From Tethya wilhelma (Eukaryota; Porifera; Demospongiae; Tethyida; Tethyidae), in NCBI GenBank assembly GCA_964030475.1, contig CAXIPT010000001.1:21108868-21172867 (forward strand): a stretch of 64,000 nt of DNA, given 5' to 3'. A program made the position numbers and the translations under genes. A model generated the notes under the pieces. That model was given only the letters and a program-made list of their open reading frames with translations. It did not search any database and was not told the origin of the DNA. Positions 1-10,702 of this stretch are shown here, in pieces. Numbering within the stretch: position 1 is the stretch's first letter; every line of letters starts with the position of its first letter.

Positions 1-1632
1 ATACTAGTACTTGTGTGGAACTTCTTCATCCTAACAGGATTCTACTTTATAATTTCTAGCAAAATCAGAACACCCACTCAAGAGCAGTCAAGACTCGTGA
101 GCCACTTTTACAATCCTGTAATCTTTATCACGTGGATATTCTACCCACTAGCAGGATGGCTGGCAGATGTACGATTCGGAAGGTACAAAACTATACACTA
201 CAGTATATGTATTATGTGGATTAGCATGGTACTCATCACGACAAGTTTCACCATAGCAAAGTTCCATGAAAACACAGAGCTAGTTATAGAAGGGATATTG
301 ATCCTTCTTTACACGGTATTCATCATTGCTCTTGGCCTTTATCAAGCCAACATCATACAATTCGGAGTAGACCAACTCACAGATGCCTCTTCAGAAGAAC
401 TCAAATCATTTCTAACCTGGTATGTTTGGACACTTGCTGGCAGTGGATGCATCTATGAATTGATTATAAGGTGTGTCTTTGACAACTATAGAATATTGAC
501 AGTGCTCTACGTGACCACCTGTTTTACTGGTGTTCTGGTTTCAGACTTTTTATTTAACAATCATTTTACCAAAGAGCCTGTCACTACGAACCCCATTAAA
601 CTAGTGCTAAAAGTGCTCAAGTATACCTTGAAAACAAAACAGCCTCAAAGAAGAAGTGCCTTTACATACTGGGAAGACAAACCACCATCAAGAATAGACT
701 TTGGAAAGAGCAAATATGGTGGACCATTTACACATGAACAAGTGGAAGATGTGAAAACATTTCTACGCATGTCAGTAGCAATGGCCTATGTATACATCTT
801 TGGTGGTTTCACTATCTACACGACAGAGGTACAAAGGCAAATGATGTTTCATTTTAAAAGTGGAGAATTACTTTTGAAAAGCTTTTACAACCAATGTTTC
901 ACAACTCAGAGCATTGTCAACCTCAACATCTATTCAGTGGTGATACTCATCCCATTATATCAGTTCGTACTGTATCCAGTATTTCACAGGTGTATACCAA
1001 ACATAAGGTGCATGACAAAAGTACTCATCGGGATGCTTCTAATTCTCGCAGCAGTGCTATGTGACTTCACACTGGAAATTGTCGGACACTCAATTACTGA
1101 AAATGGTTCAAACGTGACCTGTGTAACACACCAACCAATAAAGCTTATTCCTTATCCAACTGGGAGTACACTAAACATAAGCTATCAGTGGTTGATAGCG
1201 CCACAGACTCTGTTAGGTACTGGAGTATTTACTGTTCTGCTGGCTTCTACTGAATTTGTATGTGCTCAATCTCCATACTCTATGAAAGGGATCATGTTTG
1301 GCTTTATCTACTTTTTGAACGGAATCTCAATGCTTGTTACTACAGCACTCATGATACCATTCAAACAAAAGCACATTGCCCGACATATACACTGGACGTG
1401 GCTTGGATGCGGAACGTGGTACTATCTAATGGTCATGGTGATCACCATCATAGCCATAGGTCTGTACATTCGTATAATGAGATGGTACAAGACAAGAGAA
1501 AGGGACGATGATTTACCGAACATTGAAAAGTTTGCTGTTGAATATTACGATAAAAACTTCAAAACCAATTATAACAGGAGAATTGAAAGGACAACAGTAC
1601 CGCTTTGTGTACATAAATGCATAATACTATAA
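1..1632 (+). CDS. POT/SLC15-like peptide transporter, 5' end outside window
   Basis: Multi-pass membrane protein of the proton-coupled oligopeptide transporter (POT/PTR, MFS) type. The frame is open from base 1 and the first residues (ILVLVWNFF) align with an internal part of the full-length paralogue at 37521, so the gene starts left of the window. The PTR2-type signature PLAGWLADVRFGRYKT is near residue 50 and EFVCAQSPYSMKG, typical of POT TM10, is near residue 420. The central cytoplasmic loop carries KTKQPQRRSAFTYWEDKPP. The ExxER proton-coupling motif normally in TM1 is not seen in the visible TM1 or in the paralogue. The C-terminus keeps a last TM segment and a charged tail. No intron is seen. 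It lies inside the span of the minus-strand DNAI4 gene. Substrate is not predictable; family call is firm. Confidence 0.85.
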   Translation: MLVLVWNFFILTGFYFIISSKIRTPTQEQSRLVSHFYNPVIFITWIFYPLAGWLADVRFGRYKTIHYSICIMWISMVLITTSFTIAKFHENTELVIEGILILLYTVFIIALGLYQANIIQFGVDQLTDASSEELKSFLTWYVWTLAGSGCIYELIIRCVFDNYRILTVLYVTTCFTGVLVSDFLFNNHFTKEPVTTNPIKLVLKVLKYTLKTKQPQRRSAFTYWEDKPPSRIDFGKSKYGGPFTHEQVEDVKTFLRMSVAMAYVYIFGGFTIYTTEVQRQMMFHFKSGELLLKSFYNQCFTTQSIVNLNIYSVVILIPLYQFVLYPVFHRCIPNIRCMTKVLIGMLLILAAVLCDFTLEIVGHSITENGSNVTCVTHQPIKLIPYPTGSTLNISYQWLIAPQTLLGTGVFTVLLASTEFVCAQSPYSMKGIMFGFIYFLNGISMLVTTALMIPFKQKHIARHIHWTWLGCGTWYYLMVMVITIIAIGLYIRIMRWYKTRERDDDLPNIEKFAVEYYDKNFKTNYNRRIERTTVPLCVHKCIIL

Positions 1633-1768
1633 TGTACATAAGTTAGCAGTATCATTTTCATATGCACAACCCACACATGAAATAAAATAACTTGTCAGTA
1701 ATTGTTTGCTTAAAGCCCAAAACAATACCCACATACAAATTACTGCTATCGCATTAATATCAACTTAC

Positions 1769-2368
1769 CGCTGGGTTTTTCAGAGACCAACAGCATATCA
1801 ATCCAATGTTCTCAAGGTCCAAGCTAAACTGGCCATACCCCACAGCAACAATATCCTGCAACCATTAAGAACACAAACACATATAATGGAGAAAAAACCC
1901 TCAATTATCATAATTACCTTATTCAAGCACTATATACACTATGTATACATGCACATGTAGTGTAAACAAACAAGCACACAAATAAACCAAGTATCAACCT
2001 TATTCAGAGGATTCCGAGCCATACAGGTGACATTCCGTTTGTGTGTGAGGGGACAGGAGAAGGACCACAGCTTCTCTAGGTGGGGTGTGTTGATGACCAG
2101 AGCATCAAGGGAACTCACAGGGTGGTCTGGATCTGCAAACACACAGCAAAGAAACATTAACTGAATAGATATACTGTTAATTATGTACAAGTGAGTAGAG
2201 GATACATGTACTGCACAAAAAGCTTGGGAGACACTTTTGAACAAACAGAGTGAATGAGTATATACCTTGTAGAATGGGTAGGTTCCTATAGAGTGCTTGT
2301 TTTGGTTGAAATATGTTTTCGGTGATAGCTCTCTCAGCAATTCGTAGAGTGTCCTTTAACCTTTCCAT
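1769..2368 (-). CDS. DNAI4: DNAI4 (WDR78) exons: MER/first WD40 region, continues left of window
   Basis: Three exons of the dynein intermediate chain gene whose 5' end is at 47360: 2266-2368, 1999-2132 and 1769-1855. All have AG acceptors and GT donors and join in frame. They encode MERLKDTLRIAERAI..NIFQPKQALYRNLP, then LWSFSCPLTHKRNVTCMARNP and DIVAVGYGQF..GLICCWSLKNP. This is the start of the WD40 propeller in axonemal dynein intermediate chains. The remaining WD repeats must lie beyond position 1, with the POT gene nested in the intervening intron. The exon at 2266-2368 is in phase 0 with the exon ending at 24140, which implies an intron of about 21.8 kb. Identification rests on the order of motifs across all exons; DNAI4 is the best fit among DNAI family members. 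Confidence 0.8.
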
Positions 2369-2399
2369 CTGCAAATAAAATTGAATTTATTCAATAGAT

Positions 2400-4250
2400 C
2401 TTTGTCAACAGTAACAAGAACAATTAACTTGCACTGAAAGATACGTGCATGTTGTCATAGTGATTCAGAAGAGTATTATACTAGCAGTTTCTTATTAGAT
2501 TGCAAAAGTAGCTGAAAATTTCAGCCATGCATGCTAATTGATGAATGCGTCAGATATAGAGACCATTATTTCATTTGTTTATCATTTCAACAAATAATAT
2601 TTATGTATTGTATGTATACAAGTAAAAAACACATTGGAAATGTGATGAGATACAAGAATCCCCAAATCGTAAAGATAAATATGCAATGGCTATTAGATTG
2701 TTTACAGAAACCTTCTGTGGGCTGCATGTAATACTCTTTTACCATGTGAAGTCTCTCATTTTGCCCACAGGAAGAATTCTTTACACAATTTAACAGCCAT
2801 TCCATCTTATTCACTATATTTTTATGATTTGGGAGACTTGCTTTGATAAGTCCCTTATTATGACGAGTTATAAATCGAAGAAAGTCCTAGATATTGAAGA
2901 GGAGTCTTAGAGTCCAGCAAGTATTACAAAATTACAGCTTCTGACATGCAACGTGCATTTGATTTCCAATAACACACACTTTTCGGTGTGGAGAAAGGTC
3001 GTCATTTGAATTCCGAAGTAGCAAATGAATTACGAATGGTTATAAAAAATTAATGGCTGCCATACAGAGAAGGCGCTTTGAGAAAAGTCAAGGCAAGATA
3101 GAAAAAAAATAAGAAGATGTAGTTAGTTACTTTAGCGATGGTTTTACGCCATGTTTTTGGGCTCATTAGAAACAGAATGAGCTAAATAGTAGCTTAAAAA
3201 GCCTTTTAGTGCCAAGTACTCAGTTTTTGCGGAGGCCACTAGTGCCATTCCTGAGTACCCAGTACTATCATATACTGGGAATAATGAATGCACTGATGAC
3301 ATGTAACCTTCAGCGCACTCACACAAGCAAACCATACATGTATAATAACGTAAAAAACTAATCGAACCATTATAAAAGATCACAGACAAACAGAGAATCT
3401 GACAAAACACTCATAACCCTCAGTACGTACGCACATGCAGAGAGTTAACAATACACAACACAAGAATGCAATAAGCATGCAGTAATCCTTTAATGTCAAT
3501 GTACACGCATGTACTACAACTAAAATATACAGCAGTCAGAGCGTCTACATCAAACTTCAATATACAATTAACCAATCTACAAGCAAAAGCAACAAAGACA
3601 TGACAAGTATTACAGATAATATAATAATGTGCACAACAAGTAAAATAATAGCTATAGCTACCTAAATACTTACATCTATAGGTGCTCACAACATGAAAAT
3701 TTTACAAAGATACAATAAAATGTGCTAATGATGCTTAAAGTAACAAAGCTGTCAAACTTATGTACTTCTATGTAGTCATCTTCTCGTAAGTAGAGTTCAT
3801 AGGTCGCACATTATATAGCACAATGACTTCACTTTTTTTAATACTATAATGTGGAGATATCAACTATTAGAGATTGGTCAGTCCCTACAAAAAGCTTTAG
3901 TAGCTACATAACAGTGTTGAATAAATAAATAGGTAGTGTGAAAATGAATGGGCAGTACAGTAAAAAAAGTATTGAAACAAGGCATGTCAATTTCGGCACA
4001 TAATTACTTCATTTTTGTGCCTAAGTCTTGGCTGGGAATGTAATTCTACCAGCTGTACTTTACCCAGCTGCTTAGCTAGCTGATTAGCAGGAATCTAGTG
4101 AACCATATGAATATAAGTAATGCAGATACAGGTCATTCTTAGAAGCATTTATAACACTGAAATGCAAGCGATAAAAAATAATAAAAAATAACGAACTAGT
4201 CAAAAATGGGACATGCCTTGTTATACTACTTACTTTTAACAAACTTTTAC
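2400..4250. repeat. Gene-free stretch with two dispersed repeats
   Basis: No gene seen. About 2990-3285 matches 39500-39990 with internal deletions (shared blocks include atggctgccatac, aggcgctttgag and gccttttagtgccaagt). About 3830-4040 is one arm of the TIR element found intact at 34893-35318 (shared caattatttcggcacat-like block and a TTCATTTTTG end). Confidence 0.6.
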
Positions 4251-4267
4251 TACGTGTACTTGTACAA

Positions 4268-4879
4268 TTATGAAAGATAAGACACAATCCTCTCTTTGGC
4301 AACTCGAGATTGTCTCAAAATGTCCCAATTGTCACAAACTTGCTGAAGGTCCTCTGGTGTACAGGTGATGGGGAATGGTGTAGTTCTGTCACTACAAACA
4401 TCTCTCCATGTCTCTTCCATCCATGAGCAAGACTCTTGGAGATTTGCAATTGCAATGGTCATCAGTGTTGCTACGAGTCCTGCATCTGCATGCTCGGAAT
4501 TGATTTGGGCATCAAAATCAGCATTGGTTATCCTTGAGTGGATACGAAAGCTTCTGCAAGAAAGGTCGAGAGAGGTTGTAAACTGCTCAGTATTGTGAGA
4601 CTCTTCTTGGTTGAATGCTGTAACTGGTACACTAAAGTTGTTAGCCAGTGATTCCACAGTCTCATTAATGAGCTGTGTAATACATCCACTCAGATTCCTG
4701 CTTAATACTCGTTCATCATAATCACTTTGTAGTGGAATGTCAGATTCCCTTTTCACAACAGTATTGTCAGTTTGAGCAAAAACATGAAGTGGAACAGCAT
4801 GTCCAACTGTTGCAACTAAACAGACAATCACAGCTGCGATTAGAGCACACCATCCGATACTGTTGTTGATTTGAACCAT
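4268..4879 (-). CDS. Small secreted cysteine-containing protein, copy 1 of 3
   Basis: 203 residues, single exon. A signal peptide (hydrophobic core about residues 10-28, cleavage near GHA/VPLH) is followed by a dibasic VVKRES site at 41-46. The mature part looks helical, with six cysteines (66, 108, 151, 162, 173, 182) and N-glycosylation sequons NLS, NET and NFS. There is no TM segment after the signal. Two close paralogues lie at 9988 and 14773 on the same strand. A TATA box lies about 100 bases upstream of the ATG. I do not recognise the family. A helical secreted signalling protein is one possibility, but only size, signal peptide and predicted helicity support that. The gene sits in the 21.8 kb DNAI4 intron, in the host orientation. 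Confidence 0.8.
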   Translation of the reverse strand: MVQINNSIGWCALIAAVIVCLVATVGHAVPLHVFAQTDNTVVKRESDIPLQSDYDERVLSRNLSGCITQLINETVESLANNFSVPVTAFNQEESHNTEQFTTSLDLSCRSFRIHSRITNADFDAQINSEHADAGLVATLMTIAIANLQESCSWMEETWRDVCSDRTTPFPITCTPEDLQQVCDNWDILRQSRVAKERIVSYLS

Positions 4880-4974
4880 GATGAAATAGGTACAAGTAGA
4901 CTTGTTGGTTGAGCTGAGTGAGGTTGGGTTGGTTGATGTTGAAAATCAGATGCTGCACATGCCTATATTACAGT

Positions 4975-4985
4975 GCTATTTATAC
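4975..4985 (-). promoter_or_regulatory. TATA box of secreted-family copy 1
   Basis: On the minus strand this reads GTATAAATAGC, about 100 bases upstream of the ATG at 4879. The same box is kept at the same place in copies 2 and 3, so it is probably the real core promoter. Confidence 0.6.
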
Positions 4986-5180
4986 TCTCAGCAATGACTT
5001 CCAGTCATAACCCTACAGGACGGCACCCATACTGCATGTGCAACCCTCCCATTATAGGTAGTGTCATCAAAGACTTTCAGGAGAATATAGACTCTCATAG
5101 GTATTTAGCTAAGTCAGCTGAAACAAACAAAAACCACACAGTCTCATGCATGAGTGATGTAAATTGAACCTTCCTACAAG

Positions 5181-5233
5181 TGACTCATGGGACTCACCAG
5201 TGACGTAGTTCAACCCCATGAGGATTTACGTCA
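5181..5233. promoter_or_regulatory. Cluster of bZIP-like sites upstream of secreted copy 1
   Basis: TGACTCA (AP-1 type) at 5181-5187, TGACGT at 5201-5206 and TTACGTCA (CRE type) at 5226-5233, about 200-250 bases upstream of the TATA box. The block recurs upstream of copy 2 (TGACTCA at 10912-10918) and in degraded form near 12254 and 15720. Function is inferred from motif content only. Confidence 0.4.
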
Positions 5234-5239
5234 ACTTAT

Positions 5240-6151
5240 CCACTTACACTTATGCCATGAGTTGGAGTGAGTCTATATAGTGCACAAGTTGCACAATAAC
5301 AACACTGAGAGTTTGAGACACTGACACTGATGGACGTCAAACTTAATTGAGTGCTTGGAAGCAACAGAATCATCAATGAATTGGTTGCTTCCTCATGCAT
5401 GTGTCATCAAGAATAGTGCTGAATCGGCAAGCCAGGAATCAAAGTGGGAACGCTTGAATATTCACTTTGTGTACCACAATAATTTTGTAAATACACAGTG
5501 ACTAAATATTTCATCAAATATATATATACTCAGTCAACAAGTTTTGATACTATTTAAATGTATAGGAAATAATTTACTTTCTGTTCTAGTGACCATATCG
5601 CACAGTGTTATCGAACACTACCTGAGGGCAGTCTAGTAGCCATGGATATATTATATGCACAAGTGTATAGCATAAATCAATTATCTAACATTTATGGGGA
5701 AATCCCACTTGTTTTCAAGGCGTAGTGTTACACTCGTACCTGCGGCATTCGTGCAATACGTGACTTGGACAACTCATGATATTTCCCAGTAAACGTTAGA
5801 TAATACAATAACAATACGATTAGCTATTATTATCAACGTCACAGGCGCAACTAAACTGCAGGGTTTCAGGTCATGTCTGATAATTATTATGGAGCTTAGG
5901 AATTTCCTGGGACAGTTCCATTAACAAGTAATCCTCATCCTAAACTGCACTCCAATTCCCGATACACTTTTGGGAAGAATTATCAATTAGCAACAGTATA
6001 GATATTAATTTTATTTTATTGCGCTTTGTTATTTTCAAATTAGGGTCTGGAGGGCAAGCATGCTCATTAGCCAAAAGGCAGTAGGCCCAATAAGCAAAGC
6101 GGAAGGCCTTGGGTTAGTTCATGAGGATAAATAGTATAATTCTATAGCATG

Positions 6152-6184
<33 letters not shown>

Positions 6185-6783
6185 CATTCCAACCAGACAG
6201 TACACCAGCAAGGTCTTTCGCATTCTTACCCCAAATACTGTCTGATTGAATACAGAAGCCATGCAAACATCAGAAAAACCTTGGAAGTTAAGCTGCAACA
6301 AAACCATTTTAGAAGAGTCTAGCTGAGCCATGCTTATCATTTCAGTTGGCTTACCCCTATGGATGAAGTTAAGATAAAAATTCAATGATTTGGACTGTTA
6401 ACTTTCTCCGAATGGTATATGGTACAACTTTATTAAAAACAACTAAACCAACTACACCTAATGACATGAAACTATTGATTATTAGTAGGAGAAAAAGGAG
6501 GCTAAATCTAAAAATTGACAACCCCCCAACATACCATACATTAGGTTACTGGGTACAGTTAGCTCATGAATGTGCTAATTAGTACAGCAGAGTTTTTAGA
6601 CATGCCGATTCGAACCACCAGCTTTGCTATCAATATTTTTTGCCATAGAAATGTTATATCTCATTGTATTATATATTATATATATATATATATATATACA
6701 TAGCATTCATTGCATTGTAAAAATGATGACATCATTAATGGAGGCTACTCCATCAGGTGTCATAGACTGTTTATCTTTAGAGG
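5240..6783. other. Upstream part of duplicated unit, no gene
   Basis: No gene seen. The sequence is shared with the regions upstream of secreted copies 2 and 3. About 6050-6370 is one of five copies of a roughly 300-base block (others near 11440, 12400, 13380 and 13840). A (TAG)n microsatellite at 6151-6184 and a (TA)n run near 6676-6698 lie here. Confidence 0.5.
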
Positions 6784-7060
6784 TTGCAGTCACATGTTCA
6801 GCAGCATGCAGTAGTCTCCAGTTGATAAGCTACAACCATTGGTGGTACGGAAGGTCAGTACTGACACCTACATGCAATTACTACTCAAAGGAGCACCAGC
6901 AACTCTGCCATCACACACACAGTTGTGATTTGTACAACTTGCTACTATACTACAATCTTTCTTTCCTTATCAATTATAGCAAAGCTAAACCTCTGCTCAG
7001 TGCCAAATCTAAGTTTTATGAACAATGGCCCTAGAATGAGTATATGGGATTTAGAGTCAA
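6784..7060 (-). pseudogene. Relic of cysteine-rich membrane protein gene
   Basis: Minus-strand similarity to the family at 18968 and 20803. It keeps the stretch for the CVC..SNSCRCQYWP region and part of the linker, then jumps at about 6923 to sequence matching the 5' flank of the family (compare 17010-17380). Internal deletion and broken frame make it a fossil. It indicates that the duplicated unit carried both the secreted gene and a cysteine-rich gene. Confidence 0.6.
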
Positions 7061-7110
7061 GAAGGTGTCTTTTTCACTCGTGAAGCTTTAAAACTATGTC
7101 TACTTGGACT

Positions 7111-7300
7111 TATACCATAATCACGAAATTTTCGTGTTAAAAATTTTTCGTATGTTAAATTTTCGTGTTGAATAATTTTCGTAGCTTCGCCGCATTACGC
7201 AACCCCACCCACTATTTTGCAATTTTTCGTTCATTTAATTTTCGTACGCTTTTCGTAGTCTGCATGCAGCGACTACAAAATTTACACGACTAACCTGATA
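7111..7300. mobile_element. MITE-like element rich in TTTTCGT repeats
   Basis: Inverted-repeat element with ends of the form ATCACGAAATTTTCGTG and internal TTTTCGT arrays around a GCAACCCCACCCA core. A better preserved copy is at 20529-20692, with relatives near 20240-20330 and 55556-55712. Confidence 0.5.
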
Positions 7301-7611
7301 GAGTCTCTAGTATCCACAGATTTGCAGTAAGTTGCCATTTTGCATGAAGAATCAGTGGTAGCAAAACCGTTCAAAACGGCAAAGTTTGTCAACCGTTTCT
7401 TTTTCTCCAGGGTAGTAGTTAAAGCTAACAGCACAGCACAGGACACAGTCTATCTTTTAGTTTCTTGGTCAAAAATGTTACTTCACGAGTGAAAAGGGCA
7501 GCTTCTCGTTGACTTCGAGCACTACAAACTGGATCAAAGGGCAAGCATGGGCGACTTTGAGCACAATGGCCTAACCACCTCCAACCACGACATGCACATG
7601 ATTAAAATCTT

Positions 7612-7684
7612 CCAGGCTCTCTCCCTCCCTTTGCACGCGGATAATAATTCGCGTGCAGAAAAAAATTAGCGGGAGAGAGCCTGG
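7612..7684. mobile_element. Foldback element, copy 1
   Basis: Hairpin of CCAGGCTCTCTCCCTC against GGGAGAGAGCCTGG, with an internal GCACGCG/CGCGTGC stem. Member of the foldback family with TAGCCTCGTTCCCAGGC ends; the outermost bases are missing here. Confidence 0.5.
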
Positions 7685-7884
7685 TTCAGATGTCACATGC
7701 ACGTATAAATGTATGTGGTAAAGGACCACACTACAATATGTGTTGATCGAAAGATAACATTCATGTCCTGGGTATAGAGATACACAATGCTCCATCAGCA
7801 ACTCATGTAGTTTTGTCACAGAGTCACACATATTTTTTGTAAAATATCAACTTAAAATAATACAATACTTGAACTTAAAACTCA

Positions 7885-8035
7885 ATTGCTGGTGGTGCAG
7901 TAGGCCAGTACTGACACCTAGCTGCATGCAACTACTAATCGAGGGACTACCACTATCACACACACAGCGTGTGTTGGTTCCTGGGTCTTCCTCCATGGAC
8001 ATGAAAATCGGTGGCTTCCATCTCCACTACAAGGT
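7885..8035 (-). pseudogene. Second relic of cysteine-rich membrane protein gene
   Basis: Minus-strand match to the middle of the family (CSGDG..FSCGDPG..RCVC..CRCQYWPT), with small insertions and a disrupted frame. It is broken off at about 8032, where a TIR element begins, so the transposon appears to have inserted into, or deleted, the rest. Confidence 0.6.
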
Positions 8036-8345
8036 AAAAAGTATTGGAACAAGGCATGGCTCAATTTCGGCTCATGACTACTTCATTTTCATTTTTGATC
8101 CCTTATAATAATGATTACTATGACATATCCTCATGTCCTAAAAGCATGGTTCAATTAATTATCGTAATGGTATAAATTCAGTTAGTTAAGCAGTGGAGTA
8201 AAGTATAAGCAGGCAGACAATTTTAGAGACAAGATTTGAGCATTAAAAAATGAAGTAGTCATGTGCCAAAATTGAGTCATGCAGGCCTTGTTCCAATGCT
8301 TTCTACACCACTACTGCCCATTCTTACATTGCTTATTTTTTTGAA
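8032..8345. mobile_element. TIR element, degraded copy
   Basis: Imperfect inverted repeats (AAAAAGTATTGGAACAAGG at the left, its complement near 8280-8345) with ATGACTACTTCATTTT inside. Related to the intact element at 34893-35318. The homology continues to about 8850 and is also seen downstream of the other copy (35318-35940). Confidence 0.55.
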
Positions 8346-8911
8346 AATTTTTATTCACTTTTTTCAACACCATATAGTGTGGAGACTCTCAGAGACTGGT
8401 TAGTTCTTACAAAAAGCTTGAGTAGTAGCTACATGGGTTATAATGCTATAGAGTAGGCTAATGTGCATGCACATATGCATGCTAAGTGGAGAGATCATGA
8501 ACTTTGAATTCTATCTACAGAAAGATGGCTACATTGAAGTGAATGAATTTATATACTAAGTTTCATAGCCTCTAGCTTTTGTTTCAGGTGAAAAAGTATC
8601 AAGGAATGTAGTTGCTGAAAATGGCACTGTTGTGGCTTTCCACTGGCACCCTTTAGAAAGTGCTCAGAGAAGTTTCTGTCTGCTTCAGGCCTTGCATGCA
8701 ATTAGTAATCGGTCATAGAGAGCTTCCGAGCAACTTTGAATACTTAACCTTGCTTTGCCAGATTTTTAGGGTGATAAACATTTTGTAAGTGTCTGTGAGA
8801 CAGCTGACCCCATTCCTACTAATATTACCGTTCATATGATTGACACAGTTCCCTAAAGAGGGCACTGATGAGCTCTGCTGAAATTACAGTGGGCTTGCTT
8901 GGATAATTTGT

Positions 8912-8978
8912 ACCAGACTCTCTCCCTCCTTATTTTCAAAGAAAATATACGTAAGGGAGGAGCCTGGGAACGAGGCTA
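8912..8978. mobile_element. Foldback element, copy 2
   Basis: Stem TCTCCCTCCTTATTTTC / GAAAATATACGTAAGGGAGG, ending in GCCTGGGAACGAGGCTA. The left end is degraded. Confidence 0.55.
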
Positions 8979-9463
8979 GTATCCAATCATGTGAGTAACG
9001 CAAGGTAGACTTGAAGGTAGACGTGGCCTATGTCAGCAATTTTTTTTGTCATCTCAGCTCACACCCTCTTTGGTTTTTTCACTCTTGTTTATAAAGCCTT
9101 TGTTTAGTTTTGGTAAGGGAGCTAGCTGTAGACACTATATTATTATGACCTATTATTGCTATTTTGTTGAAACTCACCCTGCATTGACCAAGATTTTTCG
9201 CATCCAGAAATCGCACATCGTTTTTTAGAGCCCAAACAGTTACAACACGCTGTCAAAGCATCTTTCATAGTTAAACGATAGCTTAAACAATTTCTCAGAA
9301 TTTTAGATAACAAGAACTGAAGCCTAACTGTTGTTATTTTCAACTCTTGGGCCTCTAGGAGCAACAAAGCTAGCTTGTAGAAAAACGCGGTAAAAGACTT
9401 ACGTAATTGCTCATTAAAAAATCAAAGCGCGTCATTGATTGCATCACTCACATGATAAAATGT

Positions 9464-9534
9464 ACTAGGCTCTCTCTCTCACTCCTTATTTTCGAAGAAA
9501 GTATATGTGAGGGAGGAGCCTGGGAACGAGGCTA
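9464..9534. mobile_element. Foldback element, copy 3
   Basis: AGGCTCTCTC..CTCCTTATTTTCG paired with a GAGGGAGGAGCCTGGGAACG end. Right end is the family consensus. Confidence 0.55.
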
Positions 9535-9575
9535 CTTGGATACAGCATTGATCTTATTCCTTAGGTCCAAACATA

Positions 9576-9772
9576 TACCATAGCAGCAGGTAAATTTGGC
9601 TGGCTTAAAATTTGGTGAATTTGCATTTTAGCATGATTGGCGATTTAATTCTGCACACTGCATTGTTTATATGCGCACGCGTACGTATAAAACTGTTTGG
9701 TAATATTAATTGCAGAATAATTCACCAATTCGCCAAAAATTAATTATCGCCAAATTTACCCACTATACGGTA
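9576..9772. mobile_element. MITE with GTAAATTTGGC inverted ends
   Basis: Left end TACCATAGCAGCAGGTAAATT and right end, read in reverse complement, TACCGTATAGTGGGTAAATT form an imperfect TIR of about 30 bases around AATTCGCCAA-type inner repeats. No coding capacity. Confidence 0.5.
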
Positions 9773-9987
9773 GTATAACTTGAGTCCATGGGCATGGATG
9801 GATAATAAAGGAGGAACATGTCACAGATAGTGTAATGTACACATTAAAGGCAACGGGTATTAATTAGAAATGAATCCCCTCAGTACGGCAGGTATAAATG
9901 AAATAGCTAAAAGGTAAAAGGTGACCTAATATTTTAGGTTAAATATACATCTAGGATACCAAGAACATGCATTAGTGAAATTTAATA

Positions 9988-10599
9988 CTATGAAAGAAAA
10001 GACACAATCCTCTCTTTGGCAACTCGAGATTGTTTCAAAATGTCCCAATTGTCACAAACTTGCTGTAGGTCCTCTGGTGTACAGGTGATGGGGAATGGTG
10101 TAGTTCTGTCACTACAAACATCTCTCCATGTCTCTTCCATCCATGAACAAGACTCTTGGAGATTTGTAAGTGCAATGGCCTTCAGAGCTGCTATGAGTCC
10201 TGCATCTGCACGCTCAGAATTGATTTGGGCATCAAAATCAGCATATATTATTGTTGAGTGGATACGAAAGATTCTGCAAGAAAGGTCAAGAGAGGTTGTA
10301 AACTTCTCAGTATTGTGAGACTCTTCTTGGTTGAATGCTGTAGCTGGCACACTAAAGTTGTTAGCCAGTGATTCCACAGTCTCATTAATGAGCTGTGTAA
10401 TACATTCACTCAGATTCCTGCTTAATGCTCGTTCATCATAATCACTTTGTAGTGGAATGTCAGATTCTCTTTTCACAACAGTATTGTCAGTTTGAGCAAA
10501 AACATGAAGTGGAACAGCATGTCCAACTGCTGCAGCTAAACAGACGATCACAGCTGCCATTAGAGCACACTGTCCTATAGTGTTGTTGATATGAACCAT
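9988..10599 (-). CDS. Small secreted cysteine-containing protein, copy 2 of 3
   Basis: 203 residues, same length and layout as the copy at 4268: signal peptide to about residue 28, VVKRES dibasic site, six conserved cysteines, and sequons NLS, NET and NFS. It is nearly identical to copy 1 along the whole coding sequence and into the promoter, with scattered substitutions (for example IYADFD for TNADFD). The high identity suggests recent duplication or homogenisation. TATA box at 10692-10702. Family not recognised. Confidence 0.8.
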   Translation of the reverse strand: MVHINNTIGQCALMAAVIVCLAAAVGHAVPLHVFAQTDNTVVKRESDIPLQSDYDERALSRNLSECITQLINETVESLANNFSVPATAFNQEESHNTEKFTTSLDLSCRIFRIHSTIIYADFDAQINSERADAGLIAALKAIALTNLQESCSWMEETWRDVCSDRTTPFPITCTPEDLQQVCDNWDILKQSRVAKERIVSFLS

Positions 10600-10691
10600 G
10601 ATGAAGTAGGTATGGGTAAACTTGTTGGTTGAGCTGAGTGAGGTTGGGTTGGTTGATGTTGAAAATCAGATGCTGCAGACACTTATTTCAG

Positions 10692-10702
10692 CGCTATTTA
10701 TA
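10692..10702 (-). promoter_or_regulatory. TATA box of secreted-family copy 2
   Basis: GTATAAATAGC on the minus strand, about 95 bases upstream of the ATG, at the same relative place as in copy 1. Confidence 0.6.

Noticed and set aside
1939..2340. 133-codon minus-strand frame as a stand-alone gene
   Set aside because: It reads through intron between two DNAI4 exons; the spliced model explains it better.
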